Positions 14,321 through 26,000 of a stretch of 64,000 bases of DNA are shown piece after piece. This stretch comes from Odontesthes bonariensis (lineage: Eukaryota; Chordata; Actinopteri; Atheriniformes; Atherinopsidae): positions 23,739,209 through 23,803,208 of the forward strand of contig NC_134510.1 in NCBI RefSeq assembly GCF_027942865.1, read 5' to 3'. The notes under the pieces are model-generated. The model did no database searches and had not been told where the DNA came from. It saw only the letters and a list, made by a program, of their open reading frames with translations. A program made the translations under genes and the position numbers. Each line of letters starts with the position of its first letter. The stretch's first letter is position 1.

Positions 14321-17300
14321 AGATTTTTACCGTGTAAATTCCTCACGCAGGTTATTTGGCTCTGAGGAGTAAAATTTCACTCTGAAGAAGAGTCTGTAAG
14401 GCGGGCCATCTATGAGAAAAAAAAAAAGACAGACCAGAGAGTGTGAAGATAAAGAGAGGGAGCGCGATGAAGCTGTAACTTATGGGAAATTAATTCAATC
14501 AAGTCAAACCTTCCCATGATTTATTTAATCCATTTAATCTCATCCCTCCAATGTAGTCTTTTCTTCTAGTTCATCCATCACCGTCACAAGGGCAGAAACC
14601 TTTATTCACTCACATTTCTCTGCAGCCCTACCTTGTTATTTCTCCCTTGTTTAACGTCAACATTGATCAGATTCTTTAAGGCTACAGAAGTACGACAATA
14701 CCTACCCCCCCCCCCCCCCCCCCCCCCCCTCCCTTCCGCCTGCACCATGTATCCCCCTGATAAAAGCCAGAGAGCAAACAAGGGTATGGCTCCTAATGCA
14801 CATGCTAATCACCGTGTCAACAGTAGATAATACTCCACCTGCTCCCCACTTACCTGCCGCCACATGCACATGCAACACGCTGCACATTTAAAAAAAAAAA
14901 ACACTGAGGCATGAACGTACCTGGGATCTGTTTCTTTATAAGCTTAGACATATCAAGCCAGTGCTAGGGAAAAAAAGAAAAAAAAACAAGAGTGGAAAGG
15001 TTAGTGACATATATGTTCTGGTAGTCCAGACTGATCGAGGTGAGACTGTGCTACTCACTGAAACTTGATCTGTGTCCATGAACTGCAATCCAAAGTAGTC
15101 TGATTCTACCAGATCTATGTGATACATGATCTGGTCAAAAAGGTCCTGACCTTTGGATTTGCTCTGCAACAGAAAAAAATTCAAAAGAACATTATTGTAG
15201 GAAATGGATCTTCTCTGATGGACAAACTAAGTATTTAAAACTGGGTGTCAGCATTCAGCAGGTTTCAGATTTCCCTCTAATGTAGTCATAAACTTGAAAC
15301 CAACCCGGCGTCCATGTCAGGACTGATAAGATGGCCAAACCCCTGGGGGAATTGCCCATATTGTGGCTTTTGACATAAACACACCACCAAGGGCAAGAGT
15401 CGGCACAGTAAAGCATAAACTGCGGCATTTTGTCCTGAACTTAATGGGAGCAGTTTACGAGTAGATGTGCCTCACCGCCCCATATGAAGACATAACCCGA
15501 GTTTGACCCATATAAAGCACAGAGGGCGTGTTGAGAGATGACAACCTTGTACTTTGGATCCTGATAACCAGTCTAAACTTCCCGGTGGGTGAGTGACTAT
15601 GTGTGAGGAAATCAGTGGCATTAAAGGACTGGGGACAGAAAAAGACACTAGCTCGTGTTCATTCAGCAGCGTGTAGTTCAGAAAGGCTGATTGAAGTCAC
15701 GGCCTCTATCATATGCACAAGCAACCATGAGGGATAATTTAGAGAGAAATTAAATTTGAACTACTCCCGTTACATTTTGGCAGCTTTGAGCCTGAAGTGG
15801 CACACGAATGGGCTTTAAAAGGTGAGTTTTGGCTATGTTGAGTGCACCTGCCTCAACAGTGCCTGTGGGAAAATAAGAGCGCATGTCCAAACTTGTTCCA
15901 ACACACCTGTGACTAAGCCATCCCCTTAACAAGCCATGTGTCATTTTGAGCGGTAACACCTCAGGAGAAGCAATTGCTTTGTTTTATTACTGTAATCTCG
16001 CTGTAGCGGGACAAGATTAAAAACTCCCCAGGCCTGATAACCCACAATACACCGGCTGAGTGTTTCAGAAGTGACGCACGCAACGGCTTCAGTGACACAC
16101 ACAACCTTTAAAATGAAAACATCTTATGAGGAGTCACTTACGCACACATGCCCACACACTCGCTCATCATCCCACCTACCCCTCGCATGCTCGTACTGCT
16201 CGTCTGTGGCACAAGGTCCCCATAGTGGTAAATCAGATCAGGGAGTAAGGGAATAGAGACAGACTGAGAGGGAGATTGAGGGAGAGCAAGAGGAAAAAGA
16301 AGAAGATGAAGGAGGTGGAGGAGGAGTAGGAAGCAGGGAGTGAACGAGTAAGATGATGAGCAAGGGAGAAAGGCCACAGGGGGAGTGTAAAAGAGGATTA
16401 TGAGAGAGAGTGGCTCAAGGAAGGGAGCCAGAGCGGAGATTGCTTGAGGAAGATCAGATGCGTGCAAACAGAGGCGGAAACAGAAGTGGAGGGGAGCTGC
16501 ATCGGGTCTGTACTAGTTAAAGTTCCCTGCAGCCAGAATGCAGAAGCAAAGTGATAAAGTGCCTGATCACAGCAGCATCTGGAGCTGCACCTCTCACTGT
16601 ACAGGACGAGACACGCATTGTTAGAACTGAAAGTTTGGTAGCGGGTAACTTCAGATGGATTTTCTCTTGGGATGCAATCAAGAGTTAATTGTCTTGATCA
16701 ATTTGTTGGTGTTTATGATATTTGGTAAAAACTGTCAAAAACATCGCCCCAGATCAGTCAAAAGTAGCTCATTTTGTTTGACCTAGCGTCCAAATATAAT
16801 CAATTTTACATTAGGGAAGCAGAACCACATCATTTCTCAGCATTTAATCAAACATTTCTTCCAACCCTCTGATCAATTAATCAGGCTAATTGTTTCAATC
16901 ACGTGCCTCCGGAATTAATGTTGAAGTAAAAGCTGTTCTCACTTTTACACTTTCTGCCATCAACTAAACCTTTATCCTGTTTAAATTAGGTATCCTCATT
17001 ATTATGACCTGTAATTTCTAAGATTGGAAATAAATCTAAAACAAGCCCATACTCCAGACTCAATGCACTGCAGCATGACATCCGAGGGTAGAAATCCTCA
17101 CATTTTTGCAGGAAACCACCCGGAAGGACCCAACGCTGTCCCCGGGCCACACATTGACACACACACACACCAATCTGTGCTACCAGCTCGTCCTGCCACT
17201 TCCACTTTGTTTACACGCTCTGGACAGTGTAAACACGGCGCTCAGGCTTCAGCTCACTCACAGGCAAATCCACGTTGACATCCGAACCGTCCAGCAGCAG

Positions 17301-17531
17301 GACGCGACAGGTGATGGTGGTCCTCGCCGTCCCGGCCGCCGGGATGTGAACGGATGCTCCTCCGGTGACCACCGCGGGCGCGTGGTGGACCTGCTGCTGA
17401 TGGGGCAGGAGCAGGGGGTTCCCGGTCACCCCTCCTGCTCCTCCCCCTTTACCGTCCCGCTCGTCCCTCTCTCTCGTCTGGAAGCGAGTCCGGGAGCGAC
17501 GGCTGAATGTCCGGCGCAAAAAGCCCATCAT
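688..17531 (-). CDS. epb41l4b: epb41l4b (EHM2-like) FERM-domain band 4.1 protein, multi-exon
   Basis: Membrane-cytoskeleton linker of the band 4.1 superfamily. Coding exons run 17531-17262, 15163-15059, 14963-14921, 14409-14331, 14072-14028, 12637-12585, 11440-11320, 10621-10534, 10446-10358, 9455-9386, 9301-9132, 8377-8268, 7638-7605, 7291-7258 and 7127-7024. All have GT donors and AG acceptors, and the phases match. The first ATG of the tandem pair is chosen because it gives [13 protein letters not shown], like the family start. The FERM domain spans about residues 76-375, with [37 protein letters not shown] and RLGSRFRF. The FERM-adjacent motif follows ([14 protein letters not shown], with basic RR-A-S/T phosphosite-like residues). 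A short form ends at 6763 (about 511 aa). A longer form seems to use exons 4123-3981, 2353-2232, 2152-2039, 1782-1637, 1394-1329, 1067-1023 and perhaps 727-688 (about 696 aa). The far 3' exons are less certain, and some may be missing. EPB41L4A was considered; the [11 protein letters not shown] stretch favours 4B. Confidence 0.9.
1023..4123 (-). CDS. epb41l4b: epb41l4b long-isoform C-terminal exons
   Basis: Six further exons keep one frame. Exon 4123-3981 ([16 protein letters not shown] followed by a His-rich run) enters in phase 2, so it joins 7127-7024 directly. Exon 2353-2232 contains [19 protein letters not shown] and needs a weak donor (AAG before gtcgcc). Exon 2152-2039 contains [17 protein letters not shown]. 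Exons 1782-1637 ([22 protein letters not shown]), 1394-1329 ([18 protein letters not shown]) and 1067-1023 ([16 protein letters not shown]) follow. The region is low-complexity and probably disordered. A small possible last exon (727-688) ends in HRTILY and a stop. The frame continuity over six junctions is good evidence; I cannot confirm individual exons from memory of the human protein. Confidence 0.55.
4440..4700 (-). mobile_element. decayed Tc1/mariner-like transposase 3' end
   Basis: Read on the minus strand, this intronic segment encodes a transposase-tail-like peptide with [29 protein letters not shown] and a stop. The LQESL motif and length resemble the C-terminal end of fish Tc1-like transposases. 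No intact ORF or clear terminal inverted repeats were found. It lies in an epb41l4b intron. Confidence 0.45.
4960..5450 (+). mobile_element. second decayed Tc1-like element, opposite orientation
   Basis: Plus-strand sequence reads, with frameshifts, as a transposase C-terminal region ([13 protein letters not shown] near 5091, then pieces resembling a ...[13 protein letters not shown]... tail) followed by an AT-rich 3' end. This kind of sequence recurs widely in teleost genomes. It faces away from the remnant at 4440-4700. The ends are approximate. Confidence 0.5.
6763..6883 (-). CDS. epb41l4b: epb41l4b short-isoform terminal exon
   Basis: This exon has a TCATGCTCAG acceptor and enters in phase 2, exactly as the preceding exon (7127-7024) ends. 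It reads 40 codons to TAA, including [11 protein letters not shown] and ending KVMTSL. The resulting protein of about 511 aa is close to the length I recall for the human short isoform. A TTTATT at 6465-6470 (AATAAA on the minus strand) could end this transcript. No convincing internal donor was seen, so it looks like a true last exon that is skipped in the long form. Confidence 0.65.
9987..10275 (+). mobile_element. LINE remnant (L2/CR1-like), 3' end of ORF2 and 3' UTR
   Basis: The peptide near 10030-10125 ([19 protein letters not shown], then NEFKHIL) matches the W-N-x-L ... F-K pattern at the end of L2/Rex-type LINE reverse transcriptase ORFs. The following text (AGAGATTTAAAATCTCAAGA, then CCTGGTTAAAT) is like the 3' UTR of fish L2-type elements. 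It is 5'-truncated and lies sense-plus in an intron of the minus-strand gene epb41l4b. Confidence 0.55.
13915..13980. repeat. possible dispersed-repeat fragment
   Basis: The phrase CTGTCGGTGGTTTTAATGTT followed by GTGGCTG is one I associate with the end of a common fish dispersed repeat. Only this short piece is recognisable, in an epb41l4b intron. Confidence 0.3.
14281..14319. repeat. (GT)n microsatellite, CA on the gene's sense strand
   Basis: About 19 uninterrupted GT units. On the epb41l4b sense strand this is a (CA)n run starting about a dozen bases after the splice donor of the exon at 14409-14331. Confidence 0.95.
14704..14730. repeat. poly-C tract
   Basis: A long C homopolymer in an epb41l4b intron. 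Its true length is uncertain because homopolymers are error-prone in assemblies. Confidence 0.9.
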
Positions 17532-18050
17532 CTTCCTGATCCACAAGGCGAGAGAGGTCCGTGCTGTGTCCGTGGGAACTGCTCCACAGATCAGCCGCCG
17601 TCGCCTCCTCGTCGTCCTCCTCCTCCTCCTCCTCCCCGGGGCGAGGAGTCACTCAGCAGGCACGGAGGAGACTTCAGGGCTGCCGATCACTCCTGGATGT
17701 CGGTTGCAGCGGGGGACTCCAGTCGCATACTAATGAAACTAACACAGATCGGGTTCCGAGGCGCCAACCAGTTGATTTCCAGTCATTCGGTCCAGTTTGA
17801 AGACAAGACTCTATCGCGGAAATACAAGCTGCCCTCCTCCTCCGTGTCCTGCCCGCTTCTGTACACCTGCCTCCTGCTTCGCTCGCTGTTGCGCACCGAC
17901 TCTAAAATCCCAGAGAAATCCCGTCCGACGCTCCGCAGTGGGAACCTTGAGTCACACGGGGCCAGGGAGGGAGGAGGCGGAGTGGGTCTTACCACCTCTG
18001 GACCAAGCCGGACTCCGGTGGTTATTGTTTCTTATTCCCACCGGTGAACC
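17262..18050 (-). promoter_or_regulatory. GC-rich promoter and first-exon region of epb41l4b
   Basis: A block much richer in G+C and CpG than its surroundings covers coding exon 1 and about 500 bases upstream on the minus strand, including a CCT-repeat stretch at 17607-17635. No TATA box is obvious, as is usual for a CpG-island promoter. The transcription start was not located. The long plus-strand ORF crossing this block is a by-product of the GC content. Confidence 0.6.
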
Positions 18051-18562
18051 GAAACAACTAATCTACCTCACAGGTAAAAGTCAACCAGCGAAACTGGACA
18101 AACAGCATGATCTGCGCCTGCGTAAAAACACAGAGCAGAACAAACTTCTGGTCCTCCAGACTGGCCGACCCATCAGCGCCAAACAACCAGCGCCACCTGC
18201 CTGTCAGGGACAAGCCTGTCCGGGGTGGGGGGGTGGGGGCAGGGAATCCGAGAAGGTCCCAAAGGATTTCCAATTGGTCCAAAGCCGACTGATGGAGATT
18301 AATGTCCCTCCTTTCTTAAGCTTTATCTGCGCAACTTCTGACATGTAGATGAATGCAAATGAAACAGCTTCACAGGTGCAACCATGTAGCCAATATGTGA
18401 TAAGAGCAACAACAAAAAAATAAGTAGATGATTGGGAGGGAGATATGTTTAAACACAAAATTAAGTTGAAAATATAAACCTTTGTGATAGAATCTCTGCA
18501 GGTTTTAAGAGTGAGCTTTTTTTTTCTTTTTTTTTTTAAAGTCAAAGTCTCCGCCAGCACAC

Positions 18563-18568
18563 TTTATT
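18563..18568 (-). terminator. candidate polyadenylation signal of ptpn3
   Basis: TTTATT (AATAAA on the minus strand) lies about 1.45 kb past the ptpn3 stop codon. The interval 20013-18569 would then be 3' UTR. It contains several other TTTATT hexamers (for example near 18738 and 18908), so alternative ends are possible. I see no gene in this stretch. Confidence 0.45.
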
Positions 18569-20013
18569 GCAATTCCTTTTATTTTTGATTGTTTGCCAGT
18601 TCTCAAAAACTCCACACTGCATTAAAACAATGCAATCCGTCAACAGCTACCCACATTTGTAAGTCAGTGTCATGTTTATTGTATTTCCACACACATATCC
18701 TGAAACAAGAGGGGGGTAAACCAAAAGACAGTGTTCTGTTTATTATTGATAAAGAAGAAAAATAAAATATCAGATTCTGGGAGCAAGTGAAAAAACATTA
18801 CTCCCACATGGGAACTAGTATCACCAGCAGGCTTCTACCTCAGTCTTTTGTTCAACATTTTAAAAAATACATGTCCATGCCTTGTTACACCCCCCTCCGA
18901 CAGCATATTTATTTTCTGTGAAGCAACTTTTCCTTCCTCGGTCACCCTGTCCTGAGTGGGAGCTTCTAAAGTCGTGTTCCAGTTCTTCAGAATTATTTCC
19001 ATGCAATCATTAATTTAATCTGGGTCAAGTCCATGTATAAATTTTTAACTACAGACTGAAACTATGACCTCAGTGGAAGCGAGTGTAAACACACAAACTC
19101 TCGGACGCGTATGTGTGTCCAGGACAAAACTTCCCTCAAAAATGGAGTTGGGTGCCTTAATCTGGTAGCTTTGAACACAGTTGGGGTCATTTATGAGTGA
19201 AAAGATGAGCTTCTGGTTGTTGTTTCCTCACATGCTGCAGTTGCCACAGTCAGTCAGTCACACTCAGCAGTAGATGTATATTTATAGCAGTATATATTTA
19301 ATTTTTTTCATGGTAACCACACTTCTTGTGCTTATTTGTGATGCTGAGTTGAAAATGTTGAAAAAGCTTCCGTCGCTTTCAAACCACCGCCAACATAAGG
19401 AGACGTACTGTGATCTCATTTACTAAACTATCGGGGGAAATGACAAAGCAGAAACATCAGTATAAATCAGTGACTTTATTTAGTGTTTGAATAATTTAAA
19501 TGTGATGAACATTGAATTTGGTGCTCTACTGGCAGCTGCACCCTGACCTTACAGTATCTGCTGTAGTGATCTAAAGTCAGCTTTGCTCCTCCTCTTGGGA
19601 ATCATGAGAAAATCTACAGATTACAACAATCCTGGTCAGCCTCAGCTGCCCTGATGGATGCGTCGACAGGGAAGCATCAGTCTAAGGCACACGTAGCTTA
19701 ATAACAAGAAGCATCATTCCTGAGAGGCCTCTTGTACAGGAATTAGCAGCTCGTGTATGGAGACCACAGCCTCTAAAAGCTTAATGCACTTTTAGCAAAA
19801 ACTAAGGCTGGCTAGGAGTAAGATTCGTACTCTCACACAGCTACACAGACAGCTGTGCTCTGAAGCTTGTTATACTCTCATTATCCAGTCCGTGTTCCAG
19901 CCCCATAAGCTTGACAGAGTTTAATCTGTTTGAGCTTTGTAGCTCTCTCTGTGGAAGTCGCCTGCTATGAGTTGAGGCAGAGAAGTCTGGTCTGGTTCTG
20001 TTGGTGATTTGGG

Positions 20014-23000
20014 TTAAGGTGCTGTGGATTTCTCCTGTTTCTCTTTGTAGACTCGCAGAATGGCCTCACACACAAACTGGAACTGACTCTGAAAGACATC
20101 AAATACAAAACATTAACTGGAGAAACAAATCTCATTGAAAGTCAACAACGACTTGATCCTTCTAACTGGCCTTTATGGTAATCCATAAACGTCCACCGAA
20201 AATCCTCCTGCGACTCCCTGCCGTGTTGTGATAAGCGAGAAAAATACTCCAAAGCGCAAAAAGTGTATCAATGCTCAAATGAAAATAGTCCTCAGCAAGT
20301 CTGAAAACGTGCATACTCGATCCCATGGCAACCAACCACACAATGGTAAAAGGCATTTTACCCAGGTGCATCACAAATGTGACCATGATGGTGACAGAGA
20401 AACCAAAGTCATCACCAAAGTCTGAAGCGTCATCCTCTACAAACCACAGATACTGTATGTTTAAACTTTCACTCTGGACCAAGTCAAACGACTGACTAAC
20501 GGGGGGGATGTTACTGCAGGTCGAGACATGTAGCTCGCAAGGTTAGAAATGACAACTGGGGTACTGGGTGAGATACAAATAAAAAGCTTCTGAAAAGCTT
20601 CCCTTTGGCAAAACAAGGGTGTCATTTATACATTTGTGACATTGTTTTCAAAGATTTATATAATCAGCCAGAACCAGTCGGGTATGAGGCGATGTGCCAC
20701 AGATAGAAGTGAAAGATGGGATTTTCATAGGACTTTGAAAAGGAAAAAAATAAATAAAAGAGAATCATGTCCACCTTATCCCTCATATACATAAGATGTC
20801 CTCTGACTGTGCGTGTTTTCATTAATAATACACAAACATGTGAGGCAAACCTGAGAAAGCTTTCAGTCAGCACATCAGAGGGATGAAGCCCCAGGGGCCC
20901 TCTCAAAATAAGGGTGATGGTGGCGGAAGCCAAGCCAAAGGACCAGCCCGACATATTCCCAGCACCACTTCCTACTCAAGCCATGAGTAACACTTTCCTG
21001 TTCCTCGCTGACTACCACTGAGGTGCTACACTGCCCGCCCTCCAACCTCGAGTGGAGCGGCTCATCATCGGTATTATACAGTGGCTGCGTGAAGGGTCTG
21101 TGAATTAATGAGTTTCAGGGACGAAGATGATTTTCCTGTAGTGTATTTTCAGAAAAACCTGTAGCATCCAAGTCTTTTTTCTAGTCTTGCAGGAGACTAG
21201 AAGGTGACTCTGAAGGTGAAAAAGTTAAACTGAATCTAGAGCCTGGAGAAAAAAATGTGGCAATGGTAACAGTACAAAAACAGCATCTTCTCAGCTCAGG
21301 CTAAAGAAACAAATCTGATCAAATACATGATTTTAACCTGCACTCGTCTGTTACTTGGAGCTTTGAATGGATACGAATGTTCACTTCTGTGATTTTCCCC
21401 TCATATCTAACCGTGGAGCAAAAAGTCCTCCTGACAGATACCCCCCACCCATGACGAGACTTGCAGTACTGCGAGGGCATTTTGGATTAGAAGTAGACGG
21501 GAACGCCAGCTGGGCCGCATTGTAATTAAAAGCTTGCGTTACATTCAAACAGACAGAAATGGAAGTCAGCTCGGGGTGATCATATTGCAGCACAATAAGG
21601 AAGTTAATGAGGCGGAGGGGAAACGGTATCATTTGACAAACGAAAAGCCCCTCTTCTGCTCCCCAGTACCGTGGTCTGAACCATCATCGCTCGCTGATCT
21701 CTCAGTGTTTTGACAATATCCAGCGGGAACACCGGTCGACCCTCATCCAGCAGAGTCAGCGCCGTTTCCATGGTGATCAGAACACCCGTCCGTCCGATCC
21801 CGGCACTGAAAATGTTTAAAACAACCGTGGCGTTAATTCCGCAAGGGATGAGAGGATGTGCTGGCTGCGTTCAGTTAAACCTCGTATGTATGTATGTGTG
21901 TGTGTGTGTGTGTTACCTGCAGTGTACCATTAACGGCTCTTCGCCTTGCCTCCTCTCCCTTACTGAGCTGATGAACAGCAGGAAGTCTGAGGGGTCATCC
22001 GGGACGCCGTGGTCCGGCCACGCGACATACTGCAGATGTGTGACTGCTCGCTCCTCGCCCAGCTGAGTGCACGGACATCAGGGACAAAAACACAAAGGTG
22101 GCAAAGAGATGGGTAATGCGAGACAATTACAGCATTGCATAATCAGTATTTAACTTCATAAACGTGTAACCTTTGGGAAATATCACCCACACGAGACACT
22201 GCAGCGCTACAGGCTCAAACACTGACATTATCCAAAACGTGAGGACACAAAACCCACGGAGAGAGCAGTGGAAAAATCAGAGCAAAAGGTCCACGTGACC
22301 AGCAGGTGATACTGAGATTAGGAGGCAAAAAGGGACACAGAGATGAAAACAGGTAGGGTGGTGAGAGGATAGAGGAAAACACCAGAGTTTAAATCTAAAA
22401 AAAAAAAAAAAAAACACACACAGTGAAGCCTGGGAGGAGAATGGTTGACTTTAGAGTTTAAAATGGCCATGTGGCCTGTGACTCCATGCAGGGATTAACT
22501 CGCTCCGCCAGAGGAACAGATGGGCCCACACAGCAGTATCTGTGTATGCATGTGTGTGCATTCAAACTTCATGCCTCCTCGAACATTATCGGTTTATTTA
22601 CCTGTTCGCCATGGAGGCTGATGTAGACGGCAGCGCCTTTAATCTGATAACCTGCTGTGACGCAATCAAACAGATAACCTTCTCTGAGGAGCCCACGCCC
22701 CTACACCCACCCGCTCACGCCCACACACAGAAGGACTGTAAAATAAGTTCATATGCCCACCCACACACACACACTTGCAAAACCAAACCACCCACACGGA
22801 AGTGACGGTTTGCTGGCCGCCGTCAGTTTGCCAGGAGTGTCCGCTGCCTGCGGCGAGCTTCGTTGTGTGACATATGGCGTAAACATGCTACATGCAACTG
22901 AAACACCAAAAAAAGAAACGCTCCATGTTGAGTTTCAGCGGTCACGCCATGCACGTGCTTCATGTGGACATGAAAGCAGGTGTGAACTTTGCCACTGGGG

Positions 23001-26000
23001 TTGCAACTGCCGATTTTTTTTTAAATCGATTATTTTTCTCAAAAAGTGTCAAAACAAGGGAGAAAAAAAAAAAAAAAGAAAGAAACTGCACACTGAGCTT
23101 GCTTAGTATCACAATTCAACTGATTATTTGTCAGCCATTTTCCAATGAACGCTTTGACCTTTAAACTGAGGAAAGAGCTTTAAAAAGTTCCCATCAGAAT
23201 TTTGCAGATGCCAAGAAGTATTCCATTTAATGATATCAAGACAAGGAAAAGCAAGTAAAGGAAGGAGAACATGTTTAGATTCTGCAGTGGGTGCGATTAA
23301 TCTTCATTTTGACATTGTAATCATCTGGCTGACTAACCATTGTAGCTTTATGGGCCACTTTACCTGTGTGTGCTTCAGGGTGAAATGTCGGGTCACGTAC
23401 GCCAGGTTACACTCCTCCGAGTGACACTTCACCCTCATGTGCCCGTAGTCCTTCACTTCTGGTGGATGTGGCCAGTACTGGTGGCACTTGGTCTGCAAGT
23501 TGCATGACATCACCAACATATTACATTACTTCTGACATGAGTAATGCCTCAGGATGCAGTTTACTAGTGCTTCTACAGCTGCTGGGCTCCGCTTTCAAGA
23601 AATCAAACTCATATTCAGGAGCCTGCTCTGCTCCACAGGGCGGTCAGAGGAACAAAACAATTCATCAGGAGGCTGTGAACTGGAAATCAATATGTGTGCG
23701 CGTGTACATGTGTGTGCAGAAGGAGGGAACTCTGGACGAGTTTCAGGAAAATGATCGATTAATGAGAACATCTGGTTACCAAGCAACAGGCAAGCTGAGA
23801 CAGAGACATGTTCATTCAGCAAGACCTTGGTACCTCACTGCCTCTGTGTGGATGCGTCCTCGCCCTCGAATTATTTATCAGATCGCTATCTGGCTCAAAC
23901 TTTACATTGAGCCGTTCTCTGCGCCGTGAAACCCTGTTATTACTCACAACTGTGCCAATTGATCATATCTGTGTGCAAACATCCGCACTGAACCCTATAA
24001 TTACTGTAATCTTGTATCGAGTTAAACATGACACAGGGTGTAATAATGCTCCAGTCGTGCTGCGGTAATCACTGTGTTCGTGCATCACTGACAGAGTTGT
24101 GTAATTTCAAGTGTCTCCTTTCCACTCCTTTAAAACTGTGGTTGTTTACAGTATGCAAAAATCAAAGTAATACCCGTCCCCTCTCTGTTAGAGTCGTGAG
24201 CATGATGATGGTGTGGGTCTGTTGCTCCCACACAGTCTGCCAAAAGTGAGTGCAGGTCTGTGGCAGTGGACCCTGAGCCGCAACATAACGCAAACATACA
24301 CCAGACACTGGGGGCGCCACCTAAAAGAACACAAATAAACATACACACACCACACACAGGATGAGTTCACATTCAAAGTCAGGGACAGGACACTCAGTTT
24401 TGCAGTGATGTTCACCGTGATGTGGCTGGCGTTGATGTAGCCTTCCTGACCCTTCAGCACCACTCTGGTAGCATCATCTGAAAGGAGAGCAGGACAGCAG
24501 TAGGTGAGGGTCAGAACACAGCTGTCAGTGCACTTCAGGCTCGGCCAATTAAATTTCATGAGGTCCCACAGCAGTGAGATCCAGATAAAGGCTGGAAAGG
24601 TGGCACAGAGGTGGAGGTGGGAGGGAATGAGGGTGGTGTGAGCACCGGGCAGTGAAGGGACGAGCGAAAGGACGAAGCGAGCGGAGAGTCACTGTAAGAA
24701 GCACTTACAAGGCAAAACATCCCTGTACCGATTCTTGTCCACGTTCTCAGGAAGCCGGGCACAGTTTAGTGACAAACCAGGATTTCTTCTGTATAAATTC
24801 TAGGAATTACAAGCATGCAAACACACACAAACATGCATATGAACACACACAGAAACATCCACAAACAGAAACTAAAAATTCCAGCCCAGTCATGGCATAT
24901 TTGTTCAATAAACAACATCCAACTGAGGATTAGGGCCAACATCTGTCCTAAAAGGCTCATTATGATTCTCCAAGTGGGACAAACTAAATCCTGCTTATAA
25001 AAAGATAAAAAAATAAAAAAGATTTTGAAAAAAAAAGGACAAGCACACTTGTTTGTGTTTTGTTCGTGTGCATGAAAACAAAACCACTCTTTAGTTCCCA
25101 CTTGCATTTTAGATACCTCAAAGTGGAAGCACAGCGTGCCAGACTGTATTCCTCTCTCCAGCTGTCTCATAGATTCCTCCAATGTTTTGACCTGCTCGAA
25201 ATGGCCAGAGGGCTGCGAGATGTTTTCCTGTGATTGGTCAGTGATTGTAAGGGCGGGAAGTAGGTGCAGCAGGGGTGTCGCTCGGCCTGAACCTGCATTT
25301 TAAGGACAGTTCAAGGCTGCATTAAATATTCATGCAAAGACGACAGAGCCTATCTGGATCATTTTGCCATTTCAGCACTTTTCTGTCGCAGCTACACACC
25401 TTTACGTCTGATAAGCAAGGCTAGCTGTCTGGAGTGTGACTCTCTGCTGGCTCGTATGAACATGACAACCTGGTTGTGTGTGTGCTCGGAAATGTCTCGA
25501 CCGTTGATGAGCACCACCTGGTCCCCCTCCATGAGCCTGGGCTCAGAGCGACCTGCCTACAAACAACACATTAAAAATATGACAGATTTACTGGCAAAAA
25601 GCACGAGCCGCGCGATTTTTCAACGGTAAAGCAATCCTCTCAGAAGGCATTCTGGTCACACAAGAAATACTTGATCTAATAGATCAAGTTGTTGTGTGCT
25701 TGTTTAAAAGCTTATTATGAATAAATGATTCAATTATTGTGTCAAGTTTTTGTGTCTGTGTAAAATATTGAATTCATAAACAATTCATCAGGGGAATCGA
25801 TGTCTTCAAACTATTCTGCCAGACAATACTCCGAACTCGAAGCCAGCCTATTTTTCAATCTCATGAGATAAATATGATAAAAATAGAGTTAGGTCTTCAC
25901 GTTTAGTGTTCCTGCTATAAAGCAGTCATCATCCTCGCAATCATGTCACCATGACTTCATTTTCACACTCACTCACAGAGTTAGAGAGAGTCCAGCAAAA

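Noticed and set aside
17106-18047. 313-codon plus-strand ORF over the epb41l4b promoter and first exon
   Set aside because: It lies antisense to the clear minus-strand exon 1, is Pro/Arg-rich as expected from GC-rich sequence, and resembles no family.
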